DNA of 64,000 bases from Thiosulfatimonas sediminis (GTDB lineage Bacteria > Pseudomonadota > Gammaproteobacteria > Thiomicrospirales > Thiomicrospiraceae): assembly GCF_011398355.1 (NCBI RefSeq), contig NZ_AP021889.1:496001-560000 (forward strand), given 5' to 3'. Shown here one piece after another: positions 9,611 through 20,469 of this stretch (position 1 is the stretch's first letter; every line of letters begins with the position of its first letter). A program made the translations under genes and the position numbers. The notes under the pieces were generated by a model. That model worked only from the letters and a program-made list of their open reading frames with translations, had not been told where the DNA came from and did no database searches.

Positions 9611-12600
9611 AATATTAATAGATATGCAGGGTGCGCAAGCCCCAGGTAGCCGCTTTCGCGGTATTGGTCGTTATAGCCTTTCACTGGTTAAAGCTATGCT
9701 AAGTCATTCTGAGCATGAATTTCATTTATTGTTGAATGGACAGTTTACCGAGAGCCTTAAGCCGCTTGATAAGCTGTTTAGTGCCTATGTGTCACCTCAA
9801 CAAATACATCGCTGGTTTCCTCCTCAGTCTTGTGCTTACTATGATGCTGAGCAGAGAGATTATCGTGAGCCCGCACAGAAAATAAGAGAAGCGGTTATTG
9901 CCAGTATTAAACCGGATGTGGTTTTTATTACCAGTTTATTTGAGGGGTTTGCTGATGATTGCGTCATAAAACACCATCAATTTGTTGCTCAAGACATCCC
10001 AGTCGCTTGTGTATTCTATGACTTAATTCCCTACCTGTACCCGAAAGACTATTTGGATAATTCAGCGGACTTTAAACAGTTTTACTACTCTCAACTTGAC
10101 GCGCTAAAGCAAATGGATGCTTGGGGGGCTATATCGTATTCATCAAAAAGAGAGCTCCAAGATAATTTCCCCCAAGTTGAGCAAGCTAAAGTACTCAATT
10201 TGTCAGCTGGCTTGGATGAAGGTTTTGCCAAGCGGCTTACTCAAGAGCAAGACGTTTGTCAGGCTGAAAAAGTGCTTAATCGTTTCGGGATTCATGCTCC
10301 GTTTGTGCTCTATACCGGTGGTGCGGATTCACGTAAAAATTTAGACTATTTAATTACGGCTTATGCGCGGCTTGCAGAAACCATAAAACAAACACACCAG
10401 CTGGTTTTTGCCGGTAAATTGCATCCCGCCGAAAAAAAGCGACTAGAATCCATAGCCATTCATCATAAGCTTGATAAAACGCAACTGATTTTTACGGGTT
10501 ACCTTAGTGATGACGACTTGCTTACGCTTTATCGGCAAGCGACTTTATTTGTCTTTCCTTCAAGGCATGAAGGTTTTGGTTTGCCTCCTCTTGAAGCCAT
10601 GGCGGCAGGGACTGCAGTATTGGCCTCCAATCAAAGCTCACTCCCTGAGGTTGTTGGATTAGAAGCCGCCTTATTTGATCCATATAATTTACACCCTTTA
10701 GTTGAAAAAATGACTCAAGTCTTAGCTGAGCCAGAGTTTAGAAAACAGTTAGAGAATCACGGAATAGAGCAAGCCAAAAAGTTTACTTGGGCGAAAAGTG
10801 CGAAGGTTGCTATTGATGTTTGTGATACAGCGATTGAGAGTCGGAAAATACAAAAATTGCAATCCGAGCCTTTAAATGAGACTAAACCGACGTTGGCGAT
10901 TTTCTCTCCTTTACCCCCCGAAATAAGTGGTATCGCGGATTATCAAGTTCGTTTATTAAAAGCATTGAATGTGCATTATCAGATTACATTGATTCATAAT
11001 CACAGTGAAGCGAGCGTGCACGGTATTCCGGTTCGAAGTCCTCAGTGGTTTGAGGTAAATGCAGGGCAATTTGAACGAATTGTTTATCAAATTGGCGCAT
11101 CGTTGCATCATCTGCAAAATTATGAATTTTTAAAAAAGTTTCCTGGTGTGGTCGTGTTGCACGATTTTTACTTTGGCAATGTTTTTTCACATCAAGAACT
11201 GCAAGCCCAGCAACACGGATTTTGGCGCAAAGCACTTTGGCATTCACACGGCTTTCCGGCATTATTGTCCACCTTAAAGCCAAATGCTGATTTTCTGTCT
11301 CTATCAAAGAATTGGCCTGTTAACCTGTCGATCTTGCAATCAGCATTAGGTCTTTTAGTGCATTCAGATGCAATTAAAAAACTGGCACAACAATATTATG
11401 GCGCGGGTATTGTTACCAATTGGCAGCGCATCCCTTTTGTTAGCAGTGCGCCGTTAATAGCGACACATTTAGACACGGAGCATTCCACCTCTTTTTCAGT
11501 AGAGTTAAATGGATCAGCTATCTTAAATCAAATAAATCCGCAAGATACGCTGTTGTGCAGTTTTGGACTGGTTGCGCCAAGTAAAGCAACGCATTCTATT
11601 ATTGAAGCATTTGCTCAATGGGATGCTTTGTACCCATTGGAACATGGAAAATTAGTGATTGTAGGCAGCTTAATTGATGCTGCTTATCAAGCTGAATTGG
11701 AAGCGTTTATTGTCGCCAATGCGTTACAAAATCGAGTTTACTTAACGGATACGGTTGATGCAGAGATATATCATGCGTTTTTGCAGCGTTGCGACTTAGC
11801 TATTCAGCTTAAGAATGACAATCGTGGTGAAACTTCCGCCTCTGTAGTGGACTGCTTGAGCGCTAAAATTCCTCTTATTATCAATGCAATTGGTTGGCAA
11901 GATGAGTTGCCAAAAGACATTTGTTGGTCTGTATCCGATACCCCTAGCATTGCTGAATTGGTCGCAAAAATTGCGCAAATTCGTTCAGATATTCAATCGC
12001 CTTCCTGTAAAGCGGTCTATCAACAGAATATTTCTGATTGGTTGAACGTTCATACTCCAGATGTCTGTGCTCGCGCTTATTATCAAGCAATCGAGTCTTG
12101 CTATCCCAGTTTGGAGCAAGTTGCTATAAAGGCAATAGAATCTCTACCGCGTGAAAATCATGACGCATTAATCAGCTTTGGTAATGCCCTAGATGCGAGT
12201 TTACCAAGAGCTTATCAGCCTCGCCGTTTGTTGTTAGATGTTACCGCCACCATCGAAAATGGCCTTAACTCAGGTATTGAGAGATACGCTCGACAGCTAT
12301 TTAAGGCGTTATTGTCGCAGTCTGATGCATGGCGAGTTGAATTAGTGTATCTGCATAAAATTGAGAGCTTATGGCAGTATGTTTACGCAAATAAAAGTGC
12401 CTTGAGTTGGTTGGATGTTGATTTATCTGATGCCAGTTTTTTTGCGGATGGTGACGTCAGTTATCAACCCCAAGTTGGTGATGTCGTTTTAGGTTTGGAT
12501 TGGGCACCTAATCAGGTTTTCCAAGCTTATGAACAGGGCTTCTTTAATCATCTAAAATGCCAAGGCGTGCAAGTCGGTTTTACGCTTTTTGATATGCTTC

Positions 12601-13514
12601 CGTTACAGTTTCCAGATTATTTTCCAGAAGAAGTCTTACCGATTTATAAAAATTGGTTAAGGGTTATCATGCAGCAAGACTTTGTCCTGACAATATCTGA
12701 AAGTATCTGTGTTCAGTTGCAAAGTTACTTGAAAAAAACGCAATCGCAATTGCCGATGAGTAAAGTCTATCCCCTTAAACTCGGTGCAGATTTTATTCCT
12801 CAAGCCCCGCTAGAAAAAAGTCGCATTCAGGCTTGGCAGGCGGCGCATGGTTTAGTGTGTTTTGACCAAGTACCAACGTTTATCATGGTTGGAACCATTG
12901 AGCCAAGAAAAGGACATCGTCAAGTTTTGGATGTTTTTACTCGGTTGTGGCAAAAAGGGGTGCAAGTGCAACTTGTCGTGATAGGCAAAAAAGGGTGGTG
13001 TCAGCCATCGCCCGCTTCTCACGATTCAACTGTTGTAGAGAAAACAAAATCGGCAAAAGCGCTTGGCGAGCTTAAAGGCTCGCAGCCAATTATTGATCAA
13101 ATTGAACAGCATCCGAAGTATCAGCAACAATTGTTCTGGCTTCAAGATGTTTCCGACCAAGAACTGGTTATCGCTTATCAAACAGCACAGGCGTTAATTT
13201 TTGCGAGCGAAGGCGAAGGGTTTGGCTTACCGCTGGTTGAGGCGATGTTTAATCAACAAGCGATTATTGCTCGTGAACTTGACGTTTTCCGTGAGGTTGC
13301 GGGTGAATATCCTGACTATTTTCGAACCAGTAGCCAGCTTTACGAATTACTGAAAGCGTATATTGCTGATTGGCCAAAAGAGCGCGTGAAACATGGCGGA
13401 CAGATTGTCGATGAATCGCCTTGGTTGTGGAAAAATACGGCGCAGCAGTTATTGAACTTAATCATACAAGAAACCATGCCAGATGAGTCATTGATGCCAC
13501 AAAGTGTGGTGTAA
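9603..13514 (+). CDS. Large three-module glycosyltransferase (GT4 type)
   Basis: About 1,303 residues with three GT-B units in series. Module 1 (about 1-420) starts KILIDMQGAQAPGSRFRGIG and has the EX7E motif in FPSRHEGFGLPPLEAMAAG. Module 2 (about 430-855) starts PTLAIFSPLPPEISGIADYQ and has a degenerate donor motif, RGETSASVVDCLSA. Module 3 (about 865-1303) starts RLLLDVTATIENGLNSGIER and ends with FASEGEGFGLPLVEAMF. Multi-module polymerising transferases of this kind (for example WbdA) build repeat units of ABC-exported O-antigens. The chosen start is GTG 9603, preceded by GAGTGGGG; a TTG at 9576 would add nine residues. Specific linkages cannot be deduced. Confidence 0.88.
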   Translation: MSKILIDMQGAQAPGSRFRGIGRYSLSLVKAMLSHSEHEFHLLLNGQFTESLKPLDKLFSAYVSPQQIHRWFPPQSCAYYDAEQRDYREPAQKIREAVIASIKPDVVFITSLFEGFADDCVIKHHQFVAQDIPVACVFYDLIPYLYPKDYLDNSADFKQFYYSQLDALKQMDAWGAISYSSKRELQDNFPQVEQAKVLNLSAGLDEGFAKRLTQEQDVCQAEKVLNRFGIHAPFVLYTGGADSRKNLDYLITAYARLAETIKQTHQLVFAGKLHPAEKKRLESIAIHHKLDKTQLIFTGYLSDDDLLTLYRQATLFVFPSRHEGFGLPPLEAMAAGTAVLASNQSSLPEVVGLEAALFDPYNLHPLVEKMTQVLAEPEFRKQLENHGIEQAKKFTWAKSAKVAIDVCDTAIESRKIQKLQSEPLNETKPTLAIFSPLPPEISGIADYQVRLLKALNVHYQITLIHNHSEASVHGIPVRSPQWFEVNAGQFERIVYQIGASLHHLQNYEFLKKFPGVVVLHDFYFGNVFSHQELQAQQHGFWRKALWHSHGFPALLSTLKPNADFLSLSKNWPVNLSILQSALGLLVHSDAIKKLAQQYYGAGIVTNWQRIPFVSSAPLIATHLDTEHSTSFSVELNGSAILNQINPQDTLLCSFGLVAPSKATHSIIEAFAQWDALYPLEHGKLVIVGSLIDAAYQAELEAFIVANALQNRVYLTDTVDAEIYHAFLQRCDLAIQLKNDNRGETSASVVDCLSAKIPLIINAIGWQDELPKDICWSVSDTPSIAELVAKIAQIRSDIQSPSCKAVYQQNISDWLNVHTPDVCARAYYQAIESCYPSLEQVAIKAIESLPRENHDALISFGNALDASLPRAYQPRRLLLDVTATIENGLNSGIERYARQLFKALLSQSDAWRVELVYLHKIESLWQYVYANKSALSWLDVDLSDASFFADGDVSYQPQVGDVVLGLDWAPNQVFQAYEQGFFNHLKCQGVQVGFTLFDMLPLQFPDYFPEEVLPIYKNWLRVIMQQDFVLTISESICVQLQSYLKKTQSQLPMSKVYPLKLGADFIPQAPLEKSRIQAWQAAHGLVCFDQVPTFIMVGTIEPRKGHRQVLDVFTRLWQKGVQVQLVVIGKKGWCQPSPASHDSTVVEKTKSAKALGELKGSQPIIDQIEQHPKYQQQLFWLQDVSDQELVIAYQTAQALIFASEGEGFGLPLVEAMFNQQAIIARELDVFREVAGEYPDYFRTSSQLYELLKAYIADWPKERVKHGGQIVDESPWLWKNTAQQLLNLIIQETMPDESLMPQSVV

Positions 13515-13634
13515 ATCGTCTGCAGTTGTGCTTTTTTTATCTGTAATTGGCTGCTAAAGTTCATGATTTATTTGCCAATTTAAAGGGCTAAAAAACCGTC
13601 GTTAATTCAGGTAAAATAGCCGCCATTTAAATAA

Positions 13635-14690
<1,056 letters not shown>

Positions 14691-15560
14691 ATGAATAAGT
14701 GTGTTCTCATCACGGGCTGCAATGGCTTTACCGGCAAGCATCTCAGTGACCACCTAACCCAAAATGGCTATATCGTCTTATCCTTACAAGCCGATATTAC
14801 TGATTTTTCGATGCTTGATACTGAATTACGAGCTCTGGCGTGTTCACAGCAGATTGATTATGTGATTCATCTTGCTGCCGTCAGTTTTGTGGCGCACAGT
14901 AATACGCTCGATTTTTATCGGGTTAATGTGTTGGGCAGTGAAAACTTGCTTAATGCTCTATGTCAACTTGAGTCGCCGCCAAAAAAAGTAATCTTAGCCA
15001 GTTCCGCTGCGGTCTATGGTACTCATCACGGTGTTGAACTATTGAATGAATCACTCTGTCCACGTCCGCAAAACCACTATGGATATGCCAAGTTAGCTAT
15101 GGAGCAGTTGGCGCAAACATATCAAGATAAACTACCGATTTTGGTTACTAGGCCGTTTAATTACACGGGTATTGGCCAAGCAGAAAGTTTTGTAATTCCT
15201 AAATTGATTGCGCACTTTAAAGAAAAAGCGCAAGTTATCGCTTTGGGAAACCTACAAGTCTGGCGAGAGTTTAACGATGTTGCTGATGTGTGCGATTGGT
15301 ACCAGCAGCTACTTGAAAATCCGCAAGCTTTAGGACAGGTTAATTTGTGCAGTCAGCGGCTTGTCGCCTTGCAAGAGGTGATCGAAATGTTACACACTCT
15401 CACAAATTATTATCCGCAGATCCAGACTAATCCTGCACTGGTGCGCGCCAATGAGTTGCCGCGTTTAGGGGGGGATGCACAAAAATTACATCAATGGATA
15501 CAAGCAAGACCTACTCGAACTTTACAGCAGACGTTAGAAGCAATGCTAAAGAGTCACTGA
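14691..15560 (+). CDS. rmd: GDP-4-keto-6-deoxy-D-mannose reductase (GDP-D-rhamnose synthesis)
   Basis: A 289-residue NAD-dependent epimerase/dehydratase-family reductase. ITGCNGFTGKHL is the dinucleotide loop and HYGYAKLAMEQLAQ carries the YXXXK catalytic pair; TRPFNYTGIGQ is typical of Rmd. The ATG follows the gmd stop with no gap. Paired with Gmd, the expected product is GDP-D-rhamnose, as for the A-band D-rhamnan of Pseudomonas, which also uses Wzm/Wzt. GDP-6-deoxy-D-talose is the main alternative because RMD and the talose-forming reductases are hard to separate by eye. Confidence 0.82.
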   Translation: MNKCVLITGCNGFTGKHLSDHLTQNGYIVLSLQADITDFSMLDTELRALACSQQIDYVIHLAAVSFVAHSNTLDFYRVNVLGSENLLNALCQLESPPKKVILASSAAVYGTHHGVELLNESLCPRPQNHYGYAKLAMEQLAQTYQDKLPILVTRPFNYTGIGQAESFVIPKLIAHFKEKAQVIALGNLQVWREFNDVADVCDWYQQLLENPQALGQVNLCSQRLVALQEVIEMLHTLTNYYPQIQTNPALVRANELPRLGGDAQKLHQWIQARPTRTLQQTLEAMLKSH

Positions 15561-15677
15561 ATAAAAGTTTCGGTTTAGTTTGCCGAAGGGTTTAGTGAGT
15601 TAGGACAGCGAAGTGATAGCCCCTTAAAAGGGAACAATGTCGCGGCGCAGTATTCAGCGGATTTCTGTTTCGCCTTT

Positions 15678-16772
15678 TTAAAACATCTTAGCCCAGTTAA
15701 GTTGCAACATCGCGTTGTTCCAGCTATTCAAAGCAATGTCATGTTTTTTTCGGTCATATTGCAGCTTTAAGCCTAAACGATGCGTTAGGCTCTGACTGAG
15801 TGTGTAACCTAAAGCCAAGCTGTGCCAGTGATATTCATCGTGTTTATCAGCATAGAAAAAAGGATTGTAGGCTTGGCGATCTCGGCCATATTCAAATTGA
15901 TAGCTAAGGTTCAAGCGGTTCTGATTGAATTGATATTTAAAACGTATATTGTCGGAAATCCCGCCAGCTCTTCTTTCGAGTGGTTCGTCAATACCCAAAT
16001 TTAGGGCGACTGAATGGGAGGTGTCTTTTTGTCCCCAGGGCATAGAAACTCCAACACTGCCAACCTGTCGATCATTTTGCCGTCTGAAAGCCCAGTTAAA
16101 AGGTTGGTAATTTCCGCTGTATAACATACCCGTTAAACGGCGACTGTTTTCATAGTGATAGAGGGTTATGCTCTGTGTTTGCCAGCGTAAACTTGAACGA
16201 ATCAACAGGCTACTATCTAACTCTGGGTTGCGATATTGAGTCGTTTCAACCGCAGTTGAAATCATCCAATCTTGGTTTTCAGGTAAATAGTGATGCAATG
16301 CTGTTGCGCTAATGAAAAAACTTTCGCGTTTCTGAGACTGTTCGTCCAAGCTTAAATAAAGCGCTTCGCCATTATCGAGAGAAAATGTTAAAAAATCCAA
16401 ATCCGTTCCGCGGTTTGCGTTTGATTCATAACCGCTCTCTAAAACGAGCATATAGTGATGTTGTTCAGGCTTGGAGGGGTGATAAAGTTTCAATTGTTCA
16501 GTGAGCAGAGTCAGCTGAGTTTGCAAAGTTTTGGGTAGGGTATCAAGGGGCCACGTCTCTTCGATTAACTGCAAATAGGCCTGTGCAGAATTAATGTCAC
16601 CGCTTTGCGCGTAAGCTTGTGCCAACGCTAAATAAAGTTCTGCACTTTCGCTTTCGCTAAATAGTCGTTGTTCTAATTGATTAATGTCTTGCAGGCCCGC
16701 TGCTTTTAAAGGGGTAAGTGATATGCCAATGAGAAGCCCGCTTAGGATGCTAACGTATATAAACTGACGCAT
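15678..16772 (-). CDS. TPR-containing outer-membrane beta-barrel protein
   Basis: A predicted secreted protein of about 364 residues. The signal peptide is MRQFIYVSILSGLLIGISLT. A short TPR-like stretch follows (SAELYLALAQAYAQSGDINSAQAYL). The last 250 residues alternate polar and hydrophobic residues with aromatic strand ends, ending in F (LNWAKMF), as outer-membrane barrels do. The start is ATG 16772, which has AAAGGA at good spacing and overlaps the cyclase gene by 31 bp; a start at 16796 lacks this. Resembles surface-assembly barrel proteins with N-terminal TPRs. Probably works with the FecR and CHASE2-cyclase proteins encoded just upstream. Confidence 0.7.
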   Translation of the reverse strand: MRQFIYVSILSGLLIGISLTPLKAAGLQDINQLEQRLFSESESAELYLALAQAYAQSGDINSAQAYLQLIEETWPLDTLPKTLQTQLTLLTEQLKLYHPSKPEQHHYMLVLESGYESNANRGTDLDFLTFSLDNGEALYLSLDEQSQKRESFFISATALHHYLPENQDWMISTAVETTQYRNPELDSSLLIRSSLRWQTQSITLYHYENSRRLTGMLYSGNYQPFNWAFRRQNDRQVGSVGVSMPWGQKDTSHSVALNLGIDEPLERRAGGISDNIRFKYQFNQNRLNLSYQFEYGRDRQAYNPFFYADKHDEYHWHSLALGYTLSQSLTHRLGLKLQYDRKKHDIALNSWNNAMLQLNWAKMF

Positions 16773-18535
16773 TGTTGTTTTCCTTTTAGCTGGCACTCAT
16801 CGACCCATTCGGTAAGCAGGCCTGACTCCAGAGCGGTTTGTTTGGATAAGAGAATCGAGTGTGGGTAACGGCGTGTTTGTCGCTCAATCCGCGCGGCAAT
16901 ATTAACTGTGTCGCCCAATGCGCTGTAGGCATGACGAAAATCAGACCCAACATTCCCCACAATCGCTTCGCCAGTGTGGATACCGATTCCAAACCCTAAG
17001 TTTGGAAACTTTTCGTGCATTAATCGACGCATCTCAAGTGCGCTTAAAGCGGCATTATGTGCTTGATTGTCATCAGCAAGCGGAGCGCCCCAAAAAGCCA
17101 TAATTGAGTCGCCCATATACTTATCAATGGTGCCTTGGTGAGACAAAATAACCGGTGTCAGCGTATTAAAAATCGAGCGCGTTAGCTGGGTTAGTTCACG
17201 TGGGTCGCTGTTCTCTGCCAGTTGCGTAAACGCAACCAAATCAACAAACATAACCGTAATTTTGCGACGTTCGCCTTGCTCTAAATGTTCAAATTGACCG
17301 GCAATCAGTTTATGCAACACCGTCGGTGGAACATACGATTTAAACATCTGTTCAATCGTTTTACTGCGTTGAGCATGAAATTGGTAGCGTTGATAAACAA
17401 GCCAAATAAAATGTCCGCTAAACAACCAAAACCACGGGCTAAAGTCCCAATGCACACCCAAAGAAACAAACTGCCATACGTTGCTTATCCATAAAACACT
17501 CAGCGTGAAAATCATCAATCCAAACAGCACGAACGTGCGTAAGTGTTGAGCAACAAGAATCAGTAATAGTGTCCATACGACAAACCCCAAAGCGGTTAAC
17601 TCACGTTCTAGCGGGGGGGTTATCAACCAGCGTTGACCTAGAGCAGCGTTTAACAGATAAGCTTGTAAATACACACTAGGTAATTGATTTGCCATTGGTG
17701 TTGCGACCACGTCACCAACCCCAGCAGCGGTTGCACCAATTAAGACTAATGAATTTTCTAACAGGCTCGGCGGCGCGGTTTTAGCAAAAATCGCCTGTGC
17801 AGAGATAACCGGTATTAGCTCGTTAGGAAAGTCATAAGGGATTAACGTCGATTTTACGGCCAAGTGTTTTGGTAAGGTCGCAGTCCAAGCAGTAGGGTCT
17901 TGTTTCGCATCTAATAATTCATACAACATGGCCAAAGTCATCTGTGGATAAAGCATATTTTGCGCTTCAATGAACAATGGAATACGCCGAATCTTGCCGT
18001 CGGAGTCTATGTTGGCATTCAAATGTCCAGATAATCTCGGTGTTGTTGCTAAGTCATGGAAAACCCCTACCCAGCCCTTTGCTTGAGGAAAAAGGGCCGG
18101 AGAAAAGCCAAGTGGACTCATCTCACTCACTGGAATGCCCTGGTTTAAGTAACCCGAATATAAGCGGTCGTTTAGATTAAAAGCCAGTGACGTGGTAATC
18201 GGTTTACGATTGATAAGATCGGCAAGTATCTTATCCTGTTGCATTTGCCCGTTTTCTGGCAGCAGCAAATGCAGGCCAACCGCTGTTGCTTGATATTCAT
18301 CCAGAAGAGTTTTCAGTAATACGGTCAGGCGCTCTCTTGGCCAGGGCCAGTGTCCCTGGTTTTGCAGGCTTGTTTCATCAATCGCAACAATCACAATTGG
18401 GGTCGTAAAGTGACTTTCGTTACTCCGTAGCGGCACTTTAAAATCATATAAATTTTGCTGTAAAGTTGGCAGTTGAATACTAAAAGCCAAAATGGCCAAA
18501 CCAATCAGTACTAAGTTATTTTTTAATCCACGCAC
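16742..18535 (-). CDS. CHASE2-domain class III adenylate cyclase
   Basis: A 597-residue membrane sensor cyclase. Residues about 30-300 form a periplasmic CHASE2 domain (PIVIVAIDETSLQNQGHWPWPRERL). Three transmembrane segments lie near 305-385. The catalytic domain (about 425-590) contains both metal aspartates (MFVDLVAFTQL and KYMGDSIMAFWG) plus LGDTVNIAARIERQ, with the adenine-selecting Asp and the transition-state Asn/Arg pair, so it should make cAMP. It overlaps the FecR gene upstream (20 bp) and the barrel gene downstream (31 bp), which suggests translational coupling. It sits one gene away from a Crp/Fnr regulator. Confidence 0.92.
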   Translation of the reverse strand: MRGLKNNLVLIGLAILAFSIQLPTLQQNLYDFKVPLRSNESHFTTPIVIVAIDETSLQNQGHWPWPRERLTVLLKTLLDEYQATAVGLHLLLPENGQMQQDKILADLINRKPITTSLAFNLNDRLYSGYLNQGIPVSEMSPLGFSPALFPQAKGWVGVFHDLATTPRLSGHLNANIDSDGKIRRIPLFIEAQNMLYPQMTLAMLYELLDAKQDPTAWTATLPKHLAVKSTLIPYDFPNELIPVISAQAIFAKTAPPSLLENSLVLIGATAAGVGDVVATPMANQLPSVYLQAYLLNAALGQRWLITPPLERELTALGFVVWTLLLILVAQHLRTFVLFGLMIFTLSVLWISNVWQFVSLGVHWDFSPWFWLFSGHFIWLVYQRYQFHAQRSKTIEQMFKSYVPPTVLHKLIAGQFEHLEQGERRKITVMFVDLVAFTQLAENSDPRELTQLTRSIFNTLTPVILSHQGTIDKYMGDSIMAFWGAPLADDNQAHNAALSALEMRRLMHEKFPNLGFGIGIHTGEAIVGNVGSDFRHAYSALGDTVNIAARIERQTRRYPHSILLSKQTALESGLLTEWVDECQLKGKQQCVSLYTLAS

Positions 18536-19697
18536 TGCTGCCTAAAACCCTTTGATTATCGTTAAGCGTTTTTTCAAACAACAAACCCGCTTGGGTTAAA
18601 TCCTGATTGAGTGCGCCCGAAAAGCGAGAAGACGCATCACTAAAACGTAAAAAGCCAATATTGTCGATAACCCCTTTACCACTTAAGACTGTACTGATGC
18701 TTGCGGATGTGACGTTAAAGCTAGCTTGAAAGCTGCGGTCTGAGAAGTTGATTGTCAAGTTTGGATTTGATATCTGCGCGGTTTCAATGCGATTATCGAC
18801 AATGCCAAACGCTTGGTAGCGATCCAGTGAAAAATCCAATTGACCTGTTTTGGGTAATTCAGGGTCTTTATCCGGCAAAAAAAGCCCAAAAAACTGGTTG
18901 ATTGAAACCACTCGCCAATCCGTACTTAGGTAAGGTGTCATTGGAATAAACAACTCACCTAATACCGGCTGATAACGGTTCCAATGCCCCCAGCCAATTT
19001 GTGGAGTATTGTTGGTTGACAGGTCATCAGGTAAGCGTGCGTTTTCATCAAGAAAAAGAGTTTTACTGTAATCATCTTGCTGATATAGGTCTGGATTTTG
19101 TAACGCACTGTCTAAATTAATTAAGAGCGCGCGATCACGCGGATGATTAATCTCCAATAAATGAGAATCACCTTCAAATAACTCCACTAAATTCGGCGAG
19201 TTACAAACACCAAAGTCTTCAGGTTGGCAGTCTTTATCAAAAGGCGAGATGCCCACACCACCTGAACTGACCATAATACGAGTCATCTTTTCAGTCGTTA
19301 TAACCGTGTAATCGGTACCGCGAATACCGATTGCCGAAATCGGGGTGTTCATCCGAAAACCCTCATTATTGAGTTTGCCAGCTTCGCCTGTGACACTGCG
19401 CGCCACGCCTTTTTCTAAAAAAAGTTTAACGCGGTTATTTTTAGGATGATCAGGGTCGTATTGGTAGGTTTCGACGGTTAGCACGGTATTAGGGCGCAAG
19501 CTAAGTTTTGCGCCATCGATAAAGCGGATGTGTACGTGGCCATTACCGCCTGTTGTAATTGTTTGCCCGACTTCAATCAGTTGTCCTTTTTTAACCGAAG
19601 TTTCACCAACGGAAAAAGCCACAACGCCCGCTTCCGCCAAAACGGAATAGGAAATTGTCCATAACAACAAAAACAGTGAAATTCGGAAATTAGCCAT
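18516..19697 (-). CDS. Secreted FecR-domain protein
   Basis: About 393 residues with the signal peptide MANFRISLFLLLWTISYSVLAEA. A FecR domain follows (about residues 20-150), with GQTITTGGNGHVHIRFIDGA, KLSLRPNTVLTVETYQYDP and NTPISAIGIRGTDYTV, the usual core. The C-terminal half is unrecognised and may be beta-rich. The start at ATG 19697 is chosen for AAGGA upstream and a clean signal peptide; 19730 is less likely. FecR proteins of this type are commonly found beside CHASE2 cyclases, where they may present a cell-surface signal to the sensor; that role is inference. Confidence 0.85.
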   Translation of the reverse strand: MANFRISLFLLLWTISYSVLAEAGVVAFSVGETSVKKGQLIEVGQTITTGGNGHVHIRFIDGAKLSLRPNTVLTVETYQYDPDHPKNNRVKLFLEKGVARSVTGEAGKLNNEGFRMNTPISAIGIRGTDYTVITTEKMTRIMVSSGGVGISPFDKDCQPEDFGVCNSPNLVELFEGDSHLLEINHPRDRALLINLDSALQNPDLYQQDDYSKTLFLDENARLPDDLSTNNTPQIGWGHWNRYQPVLGELFIPMTPYLSTDWRVVSINQFFGLFLPDKDPELPKTGQLDFSLDRYQAFGIVDNRIETAQISNPNLTINFSDRSFQASFNVTSASISTVLSGKGVIDNIGFLRFSDASSRFSGALNQDLTQAGLLFEKTLNDNQRVLGSSAWIKK

Positions 19698-19761
19698 CCT
19701 GTTCCTTTTGCCAAAACGCCTTGAAATCAATTGGTGCTGACACTGTGTTTCTTAAACTTGG

Positions 19762-20469
19762 TTATTGAAATTGAGGATTTCTTACGGGAGTAGGTAGGTG
19801 TAAGTTTTCCATTGCCATGGGTTTAACACAGAACATTTTTTGATTCCCTTGATAATAGAAACTTAAATAGCCTTGCTTTTGTAATTGGCTAATCGAACGC
19901 GACACCGTTTCGCGGCTTAAATTAACCATGCAAGCAATTTCGTCATGGGTAAGCATTTTACCATGCACTTCGCCCTGTAAATTGCTATTGCCATGCGTAC
20001 TTAAAAAATAGATGACGCGGCCAAAACTTTTGGCGCTCAGCATTTGGATTTTTTGGTTACTTTGACGTAACGAATTAGCCAGTTTCTGTAATACGGACTG
20101 ATTAAAGCCTGTGTGAGTAGTCAGCAGATGCTTAGCCACGGCAGTGGGAATCATTAACAAAATACTCGGTTCAACGGTTTCAACATTGACTGACGATGGA
20201 ATGCCGTCAATAACCGAAAGCTCGCCAAAAAAATCACCAGGGTTTAAAAAAATAAACGCTGTTTCCTTGTGTTCATAATCAAGGCTATGAATTTTTAATC
20301 GCCCCTTGTAAATAATAAAAATGCCTTGCGTTAAGCTATTTTGCTTGACGATGGTTAACCCTTTAGCAAATTCAAATACTTTAATTTGTGGTGCAAGTGC
20401 GTGTAAATCATGTTGGCTAAATGCGCTAAAAAGAGCTGTTCTCTTTAAATGACTGTAAGGAATATCCAA
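19762..20469 (-). CDS. Crp/Fnr-family transcription regulator
   Basis: 235 residues: cyclic-nucleotide-binding fold (about 12-125), dimer helix, then a winged helix (about 165-215). The recognition helix SRETVSRSISQLQ keeps the R-E-x-x-R pattern that reads TGTGA in CRP. In the ligand pocket GEL is present, but the E. coli CRP phosphate-binding Arg82 falls on Ser (GIPSSVNV), so cAMP binding is doubtful. No Fnr-type iron-sulfur cysteine cluster is seen. The start codon is TTG, with GTAGG 8 bp upstream. It is divergent from the RTX gene across a 360-bp gap that contains a CRP-type box. Confidence 0.88.
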   Translation of the reverse strand: MDIPYSHLKRTALFSAFSQHDLHALAPQIKVFEFAKGLTIVKQNSLTQGIFIIYKGRLKIHSLDYEHKETAFIFLNPGDFFGELSVIDGIPSSVNVETVEPSILLMIPTAVAKHLLTTHTGFNQSVLQKLANSLRQSNQKIQMLSAKSFGRVIYFLSTHGNSNLQGEVHGKMLTHDEIACMVNLSRETVSRSISQLQKQGYLSFYYQGNQKMFCVKPMAMENLHLPTPVRNPQFQ

